Source: ZC4RG30 sp964396335 (lineage in GTDB: Bacteria; Pseudomonadota; Gammaproteobacteria; Steroidobacterales; Steroidobacteraceae). Taken from it: DNA of 39,264 nucleotides. The DNA lies in contig CAYNEX010000007.1 of NCBI GenBank assembly GCA_964396335.1, positions 1 through 39,264 on the forward strand, in the 5' to 3' direction. Under the pieces are notes generated by a model. The model was given only the letters and a program-made list of their open reading frames with translations. It ran no database searches and was not told where the DNA came from. The position numbers and the translations under genes were made by a program. Shown piece by piece: positions 7,850-18,846 of this stretch (position 1 is its first letter; every line of letters begins with the position of its first letter).

Positions 7850-7931
7850 GGAAATCCCTGCAGTTGACGGAGGAAAAGAGCCGCTAGTCTAGGGAAAAGC
7901 CTGTCGGGCTGCAGCGTCCAGTCCGGCCGCT

Positions 7932-7951
7932 GCGTGAAGATTGCTTCACGC
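7932..7951. terminator. 8-bp hairpin at the end of the Mth938-like gene
   Basis: GCGTGAAG and CTTCACGC pair perfectly around an ATTG loop and cover the stop codon of the minus-strand gene. No T-run follows, so terminator function is uncertain. Confidence 0.35.
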
Positions 7952-8311
7952 GGGGAACAGCAACGCCACCACCGGTCGTTCTTCCTGTGCCAGCACGTTG
8001 TAGGTGCGGCAGGCGGCGCCGAGGTCCATGACTTCCACCGCCAGGTCGCGGCCGGCGAGCGTGCGCCGCAGCTGCTTGATCTGCCCGGGCACGAAGCCGC
8101 TGCCGCCGATCAGCAGGATGCGGGCTTCCAGGCGCCATGCCGGCGCCATGTGTTCGGCTGACAGTTGCGTGGCGCTGATCGATGCCGCCTGCAGGAAACC
8201 CGGCGCCACCATCACCGGCCCCGGATGCAGTTCGCCATTGACCTCGATGCCTTCAGGGCCGTAGCGGCTGATGAGGTTCATGCGGCGCTGGATGTGTTCG
8301 TGGAGCTTCAT
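7946..8311 (-). CDS. Mth938-like domain protein (DUF498 family)
   Basis: A 121-aa single-domain protein of the Mth938/NDUFAF3-like family: G-x-I-x-V-N-G-E near residues 22-27, then a P-G-P-V-M-V-A-P turn and L-L-I-G-G-S-G near 66-72. A Pro-containing helix with V-M-D-L-G-A-A-C-R-T-Y-N-V-L follows, and an A-L-L-F-P-A end. The family has no agreed bacterial function; the mitochondrial relative NDUFAF3 is a complex I assembly factor. Starting at 8311 gives MKLHEH. Its start is only 21 bp from the divergent rpfE start, so the two must share or overlap promoter DNA. Confidence 0.85.
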   Translation of the reverse strand: MKLHEHIQRRMNLISRYGPEGIEVNGELHPGPVMVAPGFLQAASISATQLSAEHMAPAWRLEARILLIGGSGFVPGQIKQLRRTLAGRDLAVEVMDLGAACRTYNVLAQEERPVVALLFPA

Positions 8312-8332
8312 GCAGCGGCTACGATACGCGAT
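8312..8332. promoter_or_regulatory. 21-bp divergent gap between Mth938-like gene and rpfE
   Basis: Both genes start at the edges of this gap. It contains TACGATA on the plus strand, whose complement TATCGTA gives a -10-like TATCGT on the minus strand. TACGAT ends 7 nt before the rpfE ATG and TATCGT ends 9 nt before the other ATG. Neither start has a Shine-Dalgarno sequence, so leaderless or near-leaderless transcription is possible. This is inference. Confidence 0.3.
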
Positions 8333-9355
8333 ATGACGCCGTTGATCGCGATGCCGGGGCCGTGGCTGCCGGAAGCCATCCCCGGGCGCGAGCCGGATAG
8401 CGCAATCCTGCCGCCCCTGCCGTACCTGAGCCGCCTGTTGCAACGGGGCCGGCGCCTGCCGGATGCACCGGACTGGCGCGCCGCCGTGCTGCAGGCCCTG
8501 GGCCTGCCCTCGCAGTTGCCCCCGGCAGTGGTGGCGGCGCGCGCCACCGGCCTTGCTGCCGGCGAGGCCTTGTGCTTCGCCGCGCCGCTGCACCTGGTGG
8601 CCGGCATGAGCCGCGTGCACCTGGCGCCCGGCGGACGGCTGCGTTTCGATGCGGAAGAGGAATCGCTCTGGCGCGAGGCCTTCAACGCGGAGTTCGCCTC
8701 GTCCGGGGTTTCGCTGCTGGCTGCCGCGCCCGCCGGCGGATGGATGCTGTCGGCGCCGTTTGCGGCTGCCGCGCGCGATGTGGCGCCGGAGGGCCTTGAT
8801 GGTGCGCCGCTGGAACGGCGTGCCGCCCAAGGGGCGCAGGAGAAGGCGCTGCGACGCCTCGCCGCCGAAAGCGAGATGTGGCTGGCGGCGCATCCGCTGA
8901 ACCGGCGCCGCGAGGCCGGCGGTGCACCGGCCTTCAATGCCTTGTGGTTCTGGGGCGGGGCGCAGGTGCAGGCGCTGCCGGCGCTGCGGCGCCCCTTGCA
9001 GTTGATTGCCAACGGCACGCATGACGCCTGGCTGGGCGGGCTGGCCGCCCATGCGGCAGTTGAAGTGCGCTGCGCCGGCGACTTCACCTCTGCGCTGCAG
9101 AGCATCGACCGGCATGCGGACGGTGATGTACTGCTGGTGCCTGCCGTCGACGCGGATGCCGTGCCGCTGCAGCAGTGGCAGGGCATCGAGGAGCAATGGA
9201 TCGAACCTGCGATGCGTGCCGTGGAAGACGGCCGGATCGCGGGATTGCGCGTGCAGGTCGGCCCCGCCGCATGGCAATGGCCCGTCCGCGGTTTCGCGGC
9301 ATGGTTGCGCCGTGACCGTCGCAGCTGGTGGCAGATCGCCGGAGTCGCGCGATGA
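8333..9355 (+). CDS. rpfE: RpfE-type regulatory protein / phosphoglycerate-mutase-like
   Basis: A 340-aa cytoplasmic protein of the RpfE family, often annotated as a regulatory protein of RpfE type or a phosphoglycerate-mutase-like protein. The strongest marker is the block around residues 187-210: H-P-L-N followed by a Gly-Gly loop and N-A-L-W-F-W-G-G. A D-x-D and D-A-D segment near the end and W-Q-W-P-V-R-G lie downstream. In Xanthomonas rpfE lies beside recJ, prfB and lysS in the rpf region, and the same order is seen here. Its biochemical activity is not established. It overlaps recJ by 4 nt (ATGA). The start at 8333 lacks a Shine-Dalgarno sequence; an in-frame ATG at 8351 is an alternative. 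Confidence 0.78.
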   Translation: MTPLIAMPGPWLPEAIPGREPDSAILPPLPYLSRLLQRGRRLPDAPDWRAAVLQALGLPSQLPPAVVAARATGLAAGEALCFAAPLHLVAGMSRVHLAPGGRLRFDAEEESLWREAFNAEFASSGVSLLAAAPAGGWMLSAPFAAAARDVAPEGLDGAPLERRAAQGAQEKALRRLAAESEMWLAAHPLNRRREAGGAPAFNALWFWGGAQVQALPALRRPLQLIANGTHDAWLGGLAAHAAVEVRCAGDFTSALQSIDRHADGDVLLVPAVDADAVPLQQWQGIEEQWIEPAMRAVEDGRIAGLRVQVGPAAWQWPVRGFAAWLRRDRRSWWQIAGVAR

Positions 9356-11079
9356 GCCTGCGCATCCGCCGGGTGATGGCGAGGCCGTTGCCAGGGGACC
9401 TTGCGCTGCCGGATTCCCTGCCACCGCTGCTGCGCCGGATCTACGCCGCGCGCCGCATCCGTGATGGCGGCGAGCTCGCCACCGAGCTGGCCGCGATGCT
9501 GCCGGTGGGCACACTGGAGCACGTGCGCGAAGCCGCGCAGCTGCTGTTGAAACATCGCGACGGCCGCGTGTTGATCGTCGGTGACTTCGATGCCGATGGC
9601 GCCACCAGCACCGCGCTGATGATGCATGCGCTGCAGGAGTGGGGTTTCGCGTCGGTGGATTTCCTTGTCCCCGACCGGTTCCGTCTTGGCTACGGACTGA
9701 CACCGGGACTGGTGGAAGAAGCCCTGCTGCGCCGGCCCGGGCTGATCGTCACGGTCGACAACGGCATCTGCGCCTTCGAAGGCGTGGCCGCGGCGCGCAC
9801 CGCCGGCATCGAGGTGCTGGTTACCGACCACCACCTGCCGGCCGCAACGCTGCCGGAAGCCTCGGTGATCGTGAACCCGAACATGCAGGGCAGTGCCTTC
9901 GGCAGCCGCGCGCTGGCCGGCGTGGGTGTGGCCTTCTACGTACTGGCGGCACTGCAGCGGCTGCTGCAGGAGCAGGGCGTGTTCCCCGCCGGTGCGCGGC
10001 CGGTCACGCAATGGCTGGATCTGGTTGCGCTCGGCACCGTCGCCGACGTGGTGCCGCTCGATGCCAACAACCGCGTGCTGGTGGCGCAGGGGCTGCGCCG
10101 CATCCGCGCCGGCCAATGTGTGCCGGGCATCGCAGCGCTGGCCGAAGTGGCAAAGCGCGAGCTGGCCGGCCTCGTGGCCAGTGACCTGGGATTCTCGATC
10201 GGACCGCGCCTGAACGCGGCCGGGCGCCTGGACGACATGAGCATCGGCATCCGCTGCCTGCTGGCGAAGGATGCGCGCAGCGCGCGGGCACTGGCCGCGC
10301 AGCTGGACGAGTTGAACCGTGAACGGCGGCGCATCGAGGGCGACATGCAGGAGCAGGCGCTGGCCGCGGTCGCGGGACTGCGCGACTGGCAGGACGGTGA
10401 CCGGCATGCGGGCCTGGCGCTGTTCGATCCCTCCTGGCACCAGGGTGTGATCGGCCTGGTGGCCAGCCGCATCCGCGAGCGCACCGGGCGGCCGGTGGTG
10501 GCCTTCGCCTGTGCCGATGACGGCGAGGAGCTGCGCGGTTCGGCGCGCTCGATCCCCGGCGTGCATGTGCGCGACGTGCTCGAGTCGGTGTCCTCGCGCA
10601 ATCCCGGGCTGATCCTGCGCTTCGGCGGCCATGCGATGGCGGCCGGGCTCACCATCCTGCGGCGCGACCTCGACACCTTCGCGCGCGCCTTCGATGCCGC
10701 GGTGGCCGACAGCCTGCGGCTGGTGGAGCCGGATGATGTGATCTGGACCGATGGTGAGCTCACCGAGGCAGACCTGTGCCTGGCCACCGCGCAGCTGCTG
10801 CGCGATGCCGGTCCCTGGGGGCAGGCCTTCCCGGAACCGAGCTTCCACGGCGACTTCGAGATCGAATCGGCGCGCGTGGTGGGCGAGAAGCACGTGAAAT
10901 GCTGGCTGCGGCCGGCCGGCTCCCGCTCGCGCTTCGAGGCCATCGCCTTCAACCTGATCGGAGAGCACTGCCCGGAGCCGCCCAGCGGGCGCCTGCGGCT
11001 GGCCTACCGGCTCGACATCAACCACTGGCAGGGCGAGCGGCGCCTGCAGCTCGTGATCGAGCACGTGGAAATGCCTTAG
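9352..11079 (+). CDS. recJ: Single-stranded-DNA-specific exonuclease RecJ
   Basis: RecJ degrades single-stranded DNA 5' to 3' in mismatch repair, base excision repair and RecFOR recombination. The 575-aa product has the DHH-family motifs: V-G-D-F-D-A-D-G-A-T-S (76-86), D-N-G-I (motif II), T-D-H-H (158-161) and L-G-T-V-A-D-V-V-P. G-P-R-L-N-A-A-G-R-L follows, then the DHHA1 R-F-G-G-H-A-M-A-A-G-L block and a C-terminal OB-like domain. The ATG at 9352 overlaps the rpfE stop; an upstream in-frame start at 9328 is less likely because it lies within rpfE and lacks coupling. Length is normal for the family (about 575 aa). Confidence 0.96.
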   Translation: MSLRIRRVMARPLPGDLALPDSLPPLLRRIYAARRIRDGGELATELAAMLPVGTLEHVREAAQLLLKHRDGRVLIVGDFDADGATSTALMMHALQEWGFASVDFLVPDRFRLGYGLTPGLVEEALLRRPGLIVTVDNGICAFEGVAAARTAGIEVLVTDHHLPAATLPEASVIVNPNMQGSAFGSRALAGVGVAFYVLAALQRLLQEQGVFPAGARPVTQWLDLVALGTVADVVPLDANNRVLVAQGLRRIRAGQCVPGIAALAEVAKRELAGLVASDLGFSIGPRLNAAGRLDDMSIGIRCLLAKDARSARALAAQLDELNRERRRIEGDMQEQALAAVAGLRDWQDGDRHAGLALFDPSWHQGVIGLVASRIRERTGRPVVAFACADDGEELRGSARSIPGVHVRDVLESVSSRNPGLILRFGGHAMAAGLTILRRDLDTFARAFDAAVADSLRLVEPDDVIWTDGELTEADLCLATAQLLRDAGPWGQAFPEPSFHGDFEIESARVVGEKHVKCWLRPAGSRSRFEAIAFNLIGEHCPEPPSGRLRLAYRLDINHWQGERRLQLVIEHVEMP

Positions 11080-11116
11080 AATTCCGCGCTTCCCCCTGAC
11101 CCCTGCTGGACCATCA

Positions 11117-12218
<1,102 letters not shown>

Positions 12219-12221
12219 GAA

Positions 12222-13753
<1,532 letters not shown>

Positions 13754-13757
<4 letters not shown>

Positions 13758-14566
13758 CCCGCGCGCTGCCGATCGGCGTCTTCGATTCCGGCATCGGCGG
13801 CCTCACCGTGCTGAAGGCGCTGCGCGAGCGGTTGCCCGGCGAGGATTTCCTCTACCTGGGTGACACCGCGCGGCTGCCCTACGGCACCAAGACCGCCGCC
13901 ACGGTCGAGAAATACGCGCAGCAGGCCGTGTATGCGCTGGTCCGCCGCGGCGTGAAGGCCGTGGTGGTGGCCTGCAACACGGCCTCGGCGGCCGCATTGC
14001 CGGCGCTGATGGCCGGCAATCCCGGCCTGCCCATCCTGGGCGTGATCGAACCCGGCGCGGCCGCGGCGGTGGCGGCGACGCGCAGCGGCCGCATCGGCGT
14101 GCTGGCCACCGAGGGCACGGTGCGCGGCGGCGCCTACCAGCGCCAGATCCAGCGGCTGCGGCCGGATGCAAGGGTGTCGGCGGTGCCGGCAACGCTGTTC
14201 GTGGCGCTGGCGGAGGAGGGCTGGATCGACGGCGAGGTGGCACTCGCAGCCGCGCGGCGCTACCTGCGGCCGCTGTTCGCCGATGCCGATGCGCCGGATG
14301 TGCTGGTGCTGGGCTGCACGCATTTTCCACCGCTGGCGCCGGCCCTCGCCACCGTGGCGGGTGCCGGGGTACGCATCGTGGACTCCGCCGTGACCACCGC
14401 CGAGGCGCTGGCGGCGCGCATCGCGCGCGAGAATCTGGCTTCCGACGAACCGCAGGGCGTGTGCCGCTTCCTGGTCACCGATGGCGAGGAACGCTTCGCG
14501 CGCGTCGGCCCCACCTTCCTGGGCCGCGCGATTGACGCGGCAGAGGTCGAGCGGATCAACCTCTAG
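13754..14566 (+). CDS. murI: Glutamate racemase
   Basis: MurI interconverts L- and D-glutamate, supplying D-Glu for peptidoglycan. The 270-aa product shows the cofactor-independent racemase signatures: G-V-F-D-S-G-I-G-G-L-T (8-18), Y-L-G-D-T-A-R-L-P-Y-G (34-44), and catalytic Cys74 in A-C-N-T-A-S-A. Catalytic Cys188 lies in L-G-C-T-H-F-P. The start overlaps the lysS stop in an ATGA, so it is the last gene of the rpfE-recJ-prfB-lysS-murI run. An 84-bp gap follows before the lipoprotein gene. Confidence 0.95.
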
Positions 14567-14650
14567 AACCCCCGCAGCGCGGCTCGCCGGATCCGTGCTT
14601 CCAACCGGCGCGGATTCGCGGCACCATCGGCGGAAAATCAGGGGGGTATC

Positions 14651-15259
14651 GTGCGATCCACATCGAAGCACGTTGCGGCACTGGCCGCCGCATTGCTGCT
14701 GGCCGCCTGCGCCACGCCGCAGGCACCGCAGCCATTTCTCGCCGGGACCTCGCCGGGCGAGCTGGTCCATGGTGATTCCGGCGTGCACTTTCCGGCACGC
14801 ATCGGTTCGTTTTCGCGCTTCTCCGGTTACCAGTACGACAAGCGCGGTCGCGACATCTCGGTGGGCTACAACGGTGACATCCCGTCGGTGGTGACGGTGT
14901 ATGTGTTCCCGGCCGAAGGGCAGGACATCGAGACCGCGCTGGTGGAGCAGAGCGCGGATGTGCTCACGGCCTATCCGGACGCGCAGGTGGTCGGGCGCCG
15001 CACCGTGCAGGTGACGCCGGAGGAAATCCCGGCCGAGGCGGTGTCATTCACGTTCTCCACCAATTTCCATGGCAAGCAGCAGCCGGTGCATTCCGAACTG
15101 GTGCTGGCGCGCCATGGCGAGCGCTTCATCAAGTACCGCATCACCTATCCGGAATCGATTGCCGATCTCGCGTCGGAAGATTCGGGCAAGTTCCTGCAGC
15201 ATTTCAGCTGGGGTTCCGAGGCACTTGCGGACCCTTCGGGGGTGCGCGCGATTCGTTAA
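14651..15259 (+). CDS. Predicted lipoprotein of unknown function
   Basis: A 202-aa protein I do not recognise. The N-terminus is a lipoprotein signal peptide ending in L-A-A-C with Cys20 as the acylated residue; Ala-Thr at +2/+3 argues for outer-membrane sorting. The rest is beta-strand-rich, with a Y-Q-Y-D-K-R-G-R-D pattern and V-T-V-Y-V-F-P, resembling small proteins with a user-of-the-periplasm beta-sandwich, but no known domain is obvious. The GTG start follows a G-run (about 14641-14646). The trypsin-like protease gene begins 9 bp after the stop, suggesting an operon with the protease and FHA genes. Confidence 0.75.
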   Translation: MRSTSKHVAALAAALLLAACATPQAPQPFLAGTSPGELVHGDSGVHFPARIGSFSRFSGYQYDKRGRDISVGYNGDIPSVVTVYVFPAEGQDIETALVEQSADVLTAYPDAQVVGRRTVQVTPEEIPAEAVSFTFSTNFHGKQQPVHSELVLARHGERFIKYRITYPESIADLASEDSGKFLQHFSWGSEALADPSGVRAIR

Positions 15260-15268
15260 GATGGGCCG

Positions 15269-16783
15269 ATGTTGCCGGCCCGCTTCGGACGCACTTTTCG
15301 CATCGCGTTGTCCGCGTGCCTCGCGGTGGTGCTCGCGGGCGCGGTCACCGGCGCCGAGGAGGGTGGTGAGCCCGCGACCGGGCCGGGTGCCGTCGAGGAC
15401 GCCGGGCTGGCAGATGGCCAGCCTGTCGCGCCGACCGACGCGACCGGAGAGGCGCCGCCTGATCCGCCTCCCGCCGTGCAGCCGGAACAGCGCATCACCG
15501 AGGAAGGCGAGCTGATCCGGACCGAGGAGGTGGAGGAGCCTGACCTGGCCGAACTGCCGCTGTCGAATGCGGCGCGCGTGCGCCTGGATGCCGCGCGCGA
15601 TTCGGTGGTGCTGGTGCGTGGCTTCTTCGGCAATGCCGCCAGCAGCGCCTTCCATGGCACCGGCTTCGCGGTGGATCGCGAAGGGTTCATCATCACCAAC
15701 TACCACGTGGTGTCCGAGGCGGTGCTGCATCCGCGCCGCTTCCGGCTGGAATACCTCACTTCCGATGGGCGTCGTGGTCGCCTGCGGGTGTACGCCGTGG
15801 ACGTGCGCAACGACCTGGCGGTGGTGAAGCCCGAGGAAGAGCTGAACCTGCCGCCGCTGCGCATCCGCACCGACATTCCGCGCGCCGGAGCGCGCGCTTA
15901 TTCCATCGGCTTCCCGCTCAACCTCGGCCTGACCATCACCGAGGGCGTGGCCAACGGCGTGGTCGCCAGCGGCTTCGAGCAGCGCATCCACTACACCGGC
16001 GCGATCAACAGCGGCATGTCCGGCGGTCCGGCGCTGGATGCCGGCGGCACGGTGTATGGCGTGAATGTGTCGGTGGTGGCCGGGCGGCAGCTGGTGGGTT
16101 TCGTGGTGCCGGCACGGCATATCGCGCCGCTGCTGCGCCGGGCGCTGGCGCCGCTGGATGAATCGCGCAGCCCGACCCAGCTGCGCGGCATGATCGCGCA
16201 GCAGGCGCTGGCCTTCCAGCAGACGGTGCTTGATCCCTGGCCGCAGGATTCCCAGTCGCAGGCCGCGCGCTGGCAGTCCATCTTCAATTACCGCCTGCCG
16301 ACGCGCATCGGCCCGGCCTTCGACTGCACCACCACCGGCAGCAGCGAGGCGCGCGATGGCGTGCAGACCGAGACCGTGTCGTGCTCGGCGCGCACCGGCG
16401 TGCTGCTGCTGCTTGACCTGGAAGTGGGCAGCATTTCCTTCCAGCACCGGGTGGTGCGGGCGCAGGGGCTGCACGGCCTGCAGTTCGCGCGGCGCGTGAA
16501 CGACCTCGCGGCCGGGCTGGTGCGGCAGGGATCGGCACGACATGTCGCGCCCTTTGCCTGCCGCAATGCGCTGGTGGCGCTGGATGGCTTTGATGCGCGC
16601 GTCAGCACCTGCGCGCGCCAGTACCGCCTGTTCGCCGATCTTTATGACCTCGCCATCACCGTCACCAGCATCAACAGCGACGAGCAGGCGGTGGTCAGTC
16701 AGCTGGACCTGCGCGGCGTGAACTTCGAGGCCGGCATGCAGTTCGTGCGGCGTTACCTGGGGGCCATGCAATGGAACCCGTGA
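15269..16783 (+). CDS. Secreted trypsin-like serine protease with Cys-rich C-terminal domain
   Basis: A 504-aa protein with a signal peptide (about 1-29), then a Glu/Pro/Ala-rich acidic linker (30-95) and a DegP-type S1C protease domain (about 100-295). The catalytic triad is visible: His146 in T-N-Y-H-V-V, Asp182 in V-R-N-D-L-A-V-V-K and Ser251 in S-G-M-S-G-G-P-A. No PDZ domain follows; instead there is about 210 aa of unknown fold containing four Cys (near F-D-C, V-S-C, F-A-C and S-T-C) that could form two disulfides. That makes it different from DegP/MucD. It overlaps the FHA gene by 13 nt, so they are translationally linked. Substrates are unknown. Confidence 0.85.
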   Translation: MLPARFGRTFRIALSACLAVVLAGAVTGAEEGGEPATGPGAVEDAGLADGQPVAPTDATGEAPPDPPPAVQPEQRITEEGELIRTEEVEEPDLAELPLSNAARVRLDAARDSVVLVRGFFGNAASSAFHGTGFAVDREGFIITNYHVVSEAVLHPRRFRLEYLTSDGRRGRLRVYAVDVRNDLAVVKPEEELNLPPLRIRTDIPRAGARAYSIGFPLNLGLTITEGVANGVVASGFEQRIHYTGAINSGMSGGPALDAGGTVYGVNVSVVAGRQLVGFVVPARHIAPLLRRALAPLDESRSPTQLRGMIAQQALAFQQTVLDPWPQDSQSQAARWQSIFNYRLPTRIGPAFDCTTTGSSEARDGVQTETVSCSARTGVLLLLDLEVGSISFQHRVVRAQGLHGLQFARRVNDLAAGLVRQGSARHVAPFACRNALVALDGFDARVSTCARQYRLFADLYDLAITVTSINSDEQAVVSQLDLRGVNFEAGMQFVRRYLGAMQWNP

Positions 16784-17766
16784 TGCTGCTGGAAGTGCTG
16801 GATGACCACGGCGATGTGGTGCTGCGGCAGCGATTCATCGGTGAACACAGCCAGTGCCGCATCGGCCGCAGCCTCGGCTGCGACATTCCCGTCGATGATC
16901 CCTTTGCCGCGCCCGAGCATGCGTTGCTGACGCTGCAGGCCGATGGTCGCGTGCATGTGCAGGACCTGGGCTCGCGCAACGGCGTGCGCCTGGCGCGCGG
17001 CCGGCGCGTCGACCCGCAGCGGGGCATCACCATCGGCAGCGGCGAGCTGAGCATCGGTCGCACGCGCATCCGCGTGCGCACCAGCAGCCAGGCACTGGCG
17101 CCCGAGAAGCTCTTCCGCCGCGACCTGCTGCAGGTGTACCGCACGCCGATCGCACTGGGCGGCGTGGCGTTGTGCATGGCCTTCGCCATCCTGATGGCGT
17201 GGATCGTCGCGCCCACGCAGCTCACCGAGGCAGTGCTGGTGGCCGTGTTGTCCGCCGCGGGCGCGCTGGGCATCTGGGCCGGCGCCTGGGCACTGGTATC
17301 ACGCCTCACCGTCGGCGCCTGGCAGCTGCGCGTGCACCTGGCGCTGGCCTCGATCTGTCTTGCGCTGTGGGCCTGGGGCTGGTGGCTCTACGGCCTTGCG
17401 ATGTTCGCGCTGCAATGGCGGCGGCTGACGCCGGTGGCCATCGCGCTGGCGGCGCTGGTGGCATTCGTCATCGCCTGGCGGCACCTGCGTTATGCCACGC
17501 GCATGCGGCGCGTGTTCACGCTGGCGCTGGCATTGCTGGCGCCGTTGCTGGGCGGGGGTGTGGGGTGGCTGGTGGACCAGCAGCTGGATCCGCGCACGGT
17601 GAATCGCGTGGTGCAGGGGCCGGCGATCCAGCCGCCGTCGGTGCGCGTTTCACCGAGCCTCGACCTGGACGACTATCTCAGCGATGTGGCCGAACTGAAG
17701 CGCGAGGCCAACCGCAACCGCCAGCAGTCGTTGCTGGCCTCACCCATCCTCGACGAAGAGGACTGA
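16771..17766 (+). CDS. FHA-domain multi-pass membrane protein
   Basis: A 331-aa protein. Residues about 1-108 form an FHA domain, a phosphothreonine reader: G-R at 32-33, His50 and the S-R-N-G turn at 68-71 are in place, though the usual S-x-x-H reads P-E-H. Five or six hydrophobic segments follow between about 125 and 268, then a charged Asp/Glu-rich tail. An FHA domain in the cytoplasm implies a partner Ser/Thr kinase, none of which is in the window. It overlaps the protease gene by 13 nt. The stop TGA directly abuts the ygfZ stop on the other strand, together making TGATCA. Confidence 0.82.
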   Translation: MEPVMLLEVLDDHGDVVLRQRFIGEHSQCRIGRSLGCDIPVDDPFAAPEHALLTLQADGRVHVQDLGSRNGVRLARGRRVDPQRGITIGSGELSIGRTRIRVRTSSQALAPEKLFRRDLLQVYRTPIALGGVALCMAFAILMAWIVAPTQLTEAVLVAVLSAAGALGIWAGAWALVSRLTVGAWQLRVHLALASICLALWAWGWWLYGLAMFALQWRRLTPVAIALAALVAFVIAWRHLRYATRMRRVFTLALALLAPLLGGGVGWLVDQQLDPRTVNRVVQGPAIQPPSVRVSPSLDLDDYLSDVAELKREANRNRQQSLLASPILDEED

Positions 17767-18630
17767 TCAGGGCAGCTCGTAGGGCAGCGGCAGCTGGGTG
17801 ACGGTGAGCACCGGGCCCTCCGCCGGTTCACCGGGCGCAGCCTCCTGTGCCTGGCCGGGCAGGGTGGTCACCGCCAGGAACTGCTGGCCGCCGGTTTCGC
17901 CCGGCGCGGCCATCACGATCTGCGCGCTGCGGCCGTCGGACAGCAGCACCTTCGCGCCCGGCGCCAGCCATTCCTCCGATTCAGTCGCGAAGCGCTGCAT
18001 GCGCCTTTTCACCTGGCCGCGGAAATGCGCGCGCGCGATCACTTCCTGGCCGGTGTAGCAGCCCTTGCGGAAGGACACCGCATCGATCAGGTCGAGGTTC
18101 AGCATCTGCGCCACGAACAGGCCGCTGGTGGCGGGGCGCAATTCGGGAATGCCGGCGGCGATGTCATCCAGGCGCCACAGGTCGCGCGGTTCCGGATCGC
18201 CCTCGGGCAGGGGTTCGCCGCGCGGTGCCACCACCATGAACCGCTCACCCAGGGCGTCCATCGGCATGGCCAGGCGGGTGCTGACGGCGGCCACGGCATC
18301 GGGACCGGCCACGCCGTAGATGCGCCAGCTGGTGCCGGCATCATTCAGCGTCACGCGCGAGCGCAGCACATAACGCGCCAGCAGGTTGCGGACGGTTTCG
18401 GCCTGTTCCAGCGGCAGCACCAGCAGCAGCTGGTCCGGTGCCAGGCGCAGGACGCGCAGCACGGCCAGGCAACGGCCCTGCGGGTTGTGCAGGCCGGCCA
18501 GCAGCGCGCCATGTTCCTCGAGGCGGCCGAGGTCCTGGGAAAGCTGGCCCTGCAGGAAATCGACCGCACCGGCGCCGCGGACGCCGATGGCGGTCAGGTC
18601 ATCAAGTTTGGTCAGGTGTAGATCAGGCAT
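17767..18630 (-). CDS. ygfZ: tRNA-modifying / Fe-S maintenance protein YgfZ
   Basis: YgfZ is a folate-binding GcvT-like protein needed for full activity of several Fe-S enzymes such as MiaB. The 287-aa product has the family signature K-G-C-Y-T-G-Q-E at 189-196, with the functionally essential Cys191, and the N-terminal G-A-D/V-D-F-L-Q-G-Q-L-S-Q-D-L. The ATG at 18630 is chosen because a longer frame to 18843 would lie antisense to the SDHAF4-like gene and adds unrelated residues. It diverges from the succinate dehydrogenase cluster with a 38-bp gap; a link to the Fe-S subunit SdhB is plausible but inferred. Confidence 0.92.
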   Translation of the reverse strand: MPDLHLTKLDDLTAIGVRGAGAVDFLQGQLSQDLGRLEEHGALLAGLHNPQGRCLAVLRVLRLAPDQLLLVLPLEQAETVRNLLARYVLRSRVTLNDAGTSWRIYGVAGPDAVAAVSTRLAMPMDALGERFMVVAPRGEPLPEGDPEPRDLWRLDDIAAGIPELRPATSGLFVAQMLNLDLIDAVSFRKGCYTGQEVIARAHFRGQVKRRMQRFATESEEWLAPGAKVLLSDGRSAQIVMAAPGETGGQQFLAVTTLPGQAQEAAPGEPAEGPVLTVTQLPLPYELP

Positions 18631-18668
18631 GGGATATGAGCCGCCGCGGGCAGATTCTGGCACAATAC

Positions 18669-18836
18669 ATGCCCATGCAGCCTTTGGATCCACAGCCGGT
18701 CCCTGCGAATACGCAAGATTCGCCGGCCACCGCCGAAACACCGCCGCCGGTGCGGCGCGAGATCGGCGGCCCGACCGGGCCCGAGCCCACCCGCTACGGG
18801 GACTGGGAGCGCAAAGGTCGCTGCATCGACTTCTAG
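18669..18836 (+). CDS. DUF1674 / SDHAF4-like complex II assembly factor
   Basis: A 55-aa protein whose last half is the DUF1674 signature: E-I-G-G-P-T-G-P-E-P-T-R-Y-G-D-W, followed by the invariant E-R-K-G-R-C-I-D-F end. The N-terminal half is Pro/Gln-rich and probably disordered. SDHAF4, the mitochondrial relative, binds flavinated SdhA and helps it join SdhB. The location 10 bp before sdhC supports the same role. Start ATG 18669 (M-P-M-Q); an in-frame ATG at 18675 is an alternative. It is short enough to be missed by gene callers. Only 38 bp separate it from the divergent ygfZ start. Confidence 0.85.
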   Translation: MPMQPLDPQPVPANTQDSPATAETPPPVRREIGGPTGPEPTRYGDWERKGRCIDF

Positions 18837-18846
18837 CAGGCAAGGC

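Noticed and set aside
14567..14650. CGCCGG/CCGGCG inverted repeat after murI
   Set aside because: Only 6 bp with a 14-nt loop and no T-run, which is common by chance at this GC content.
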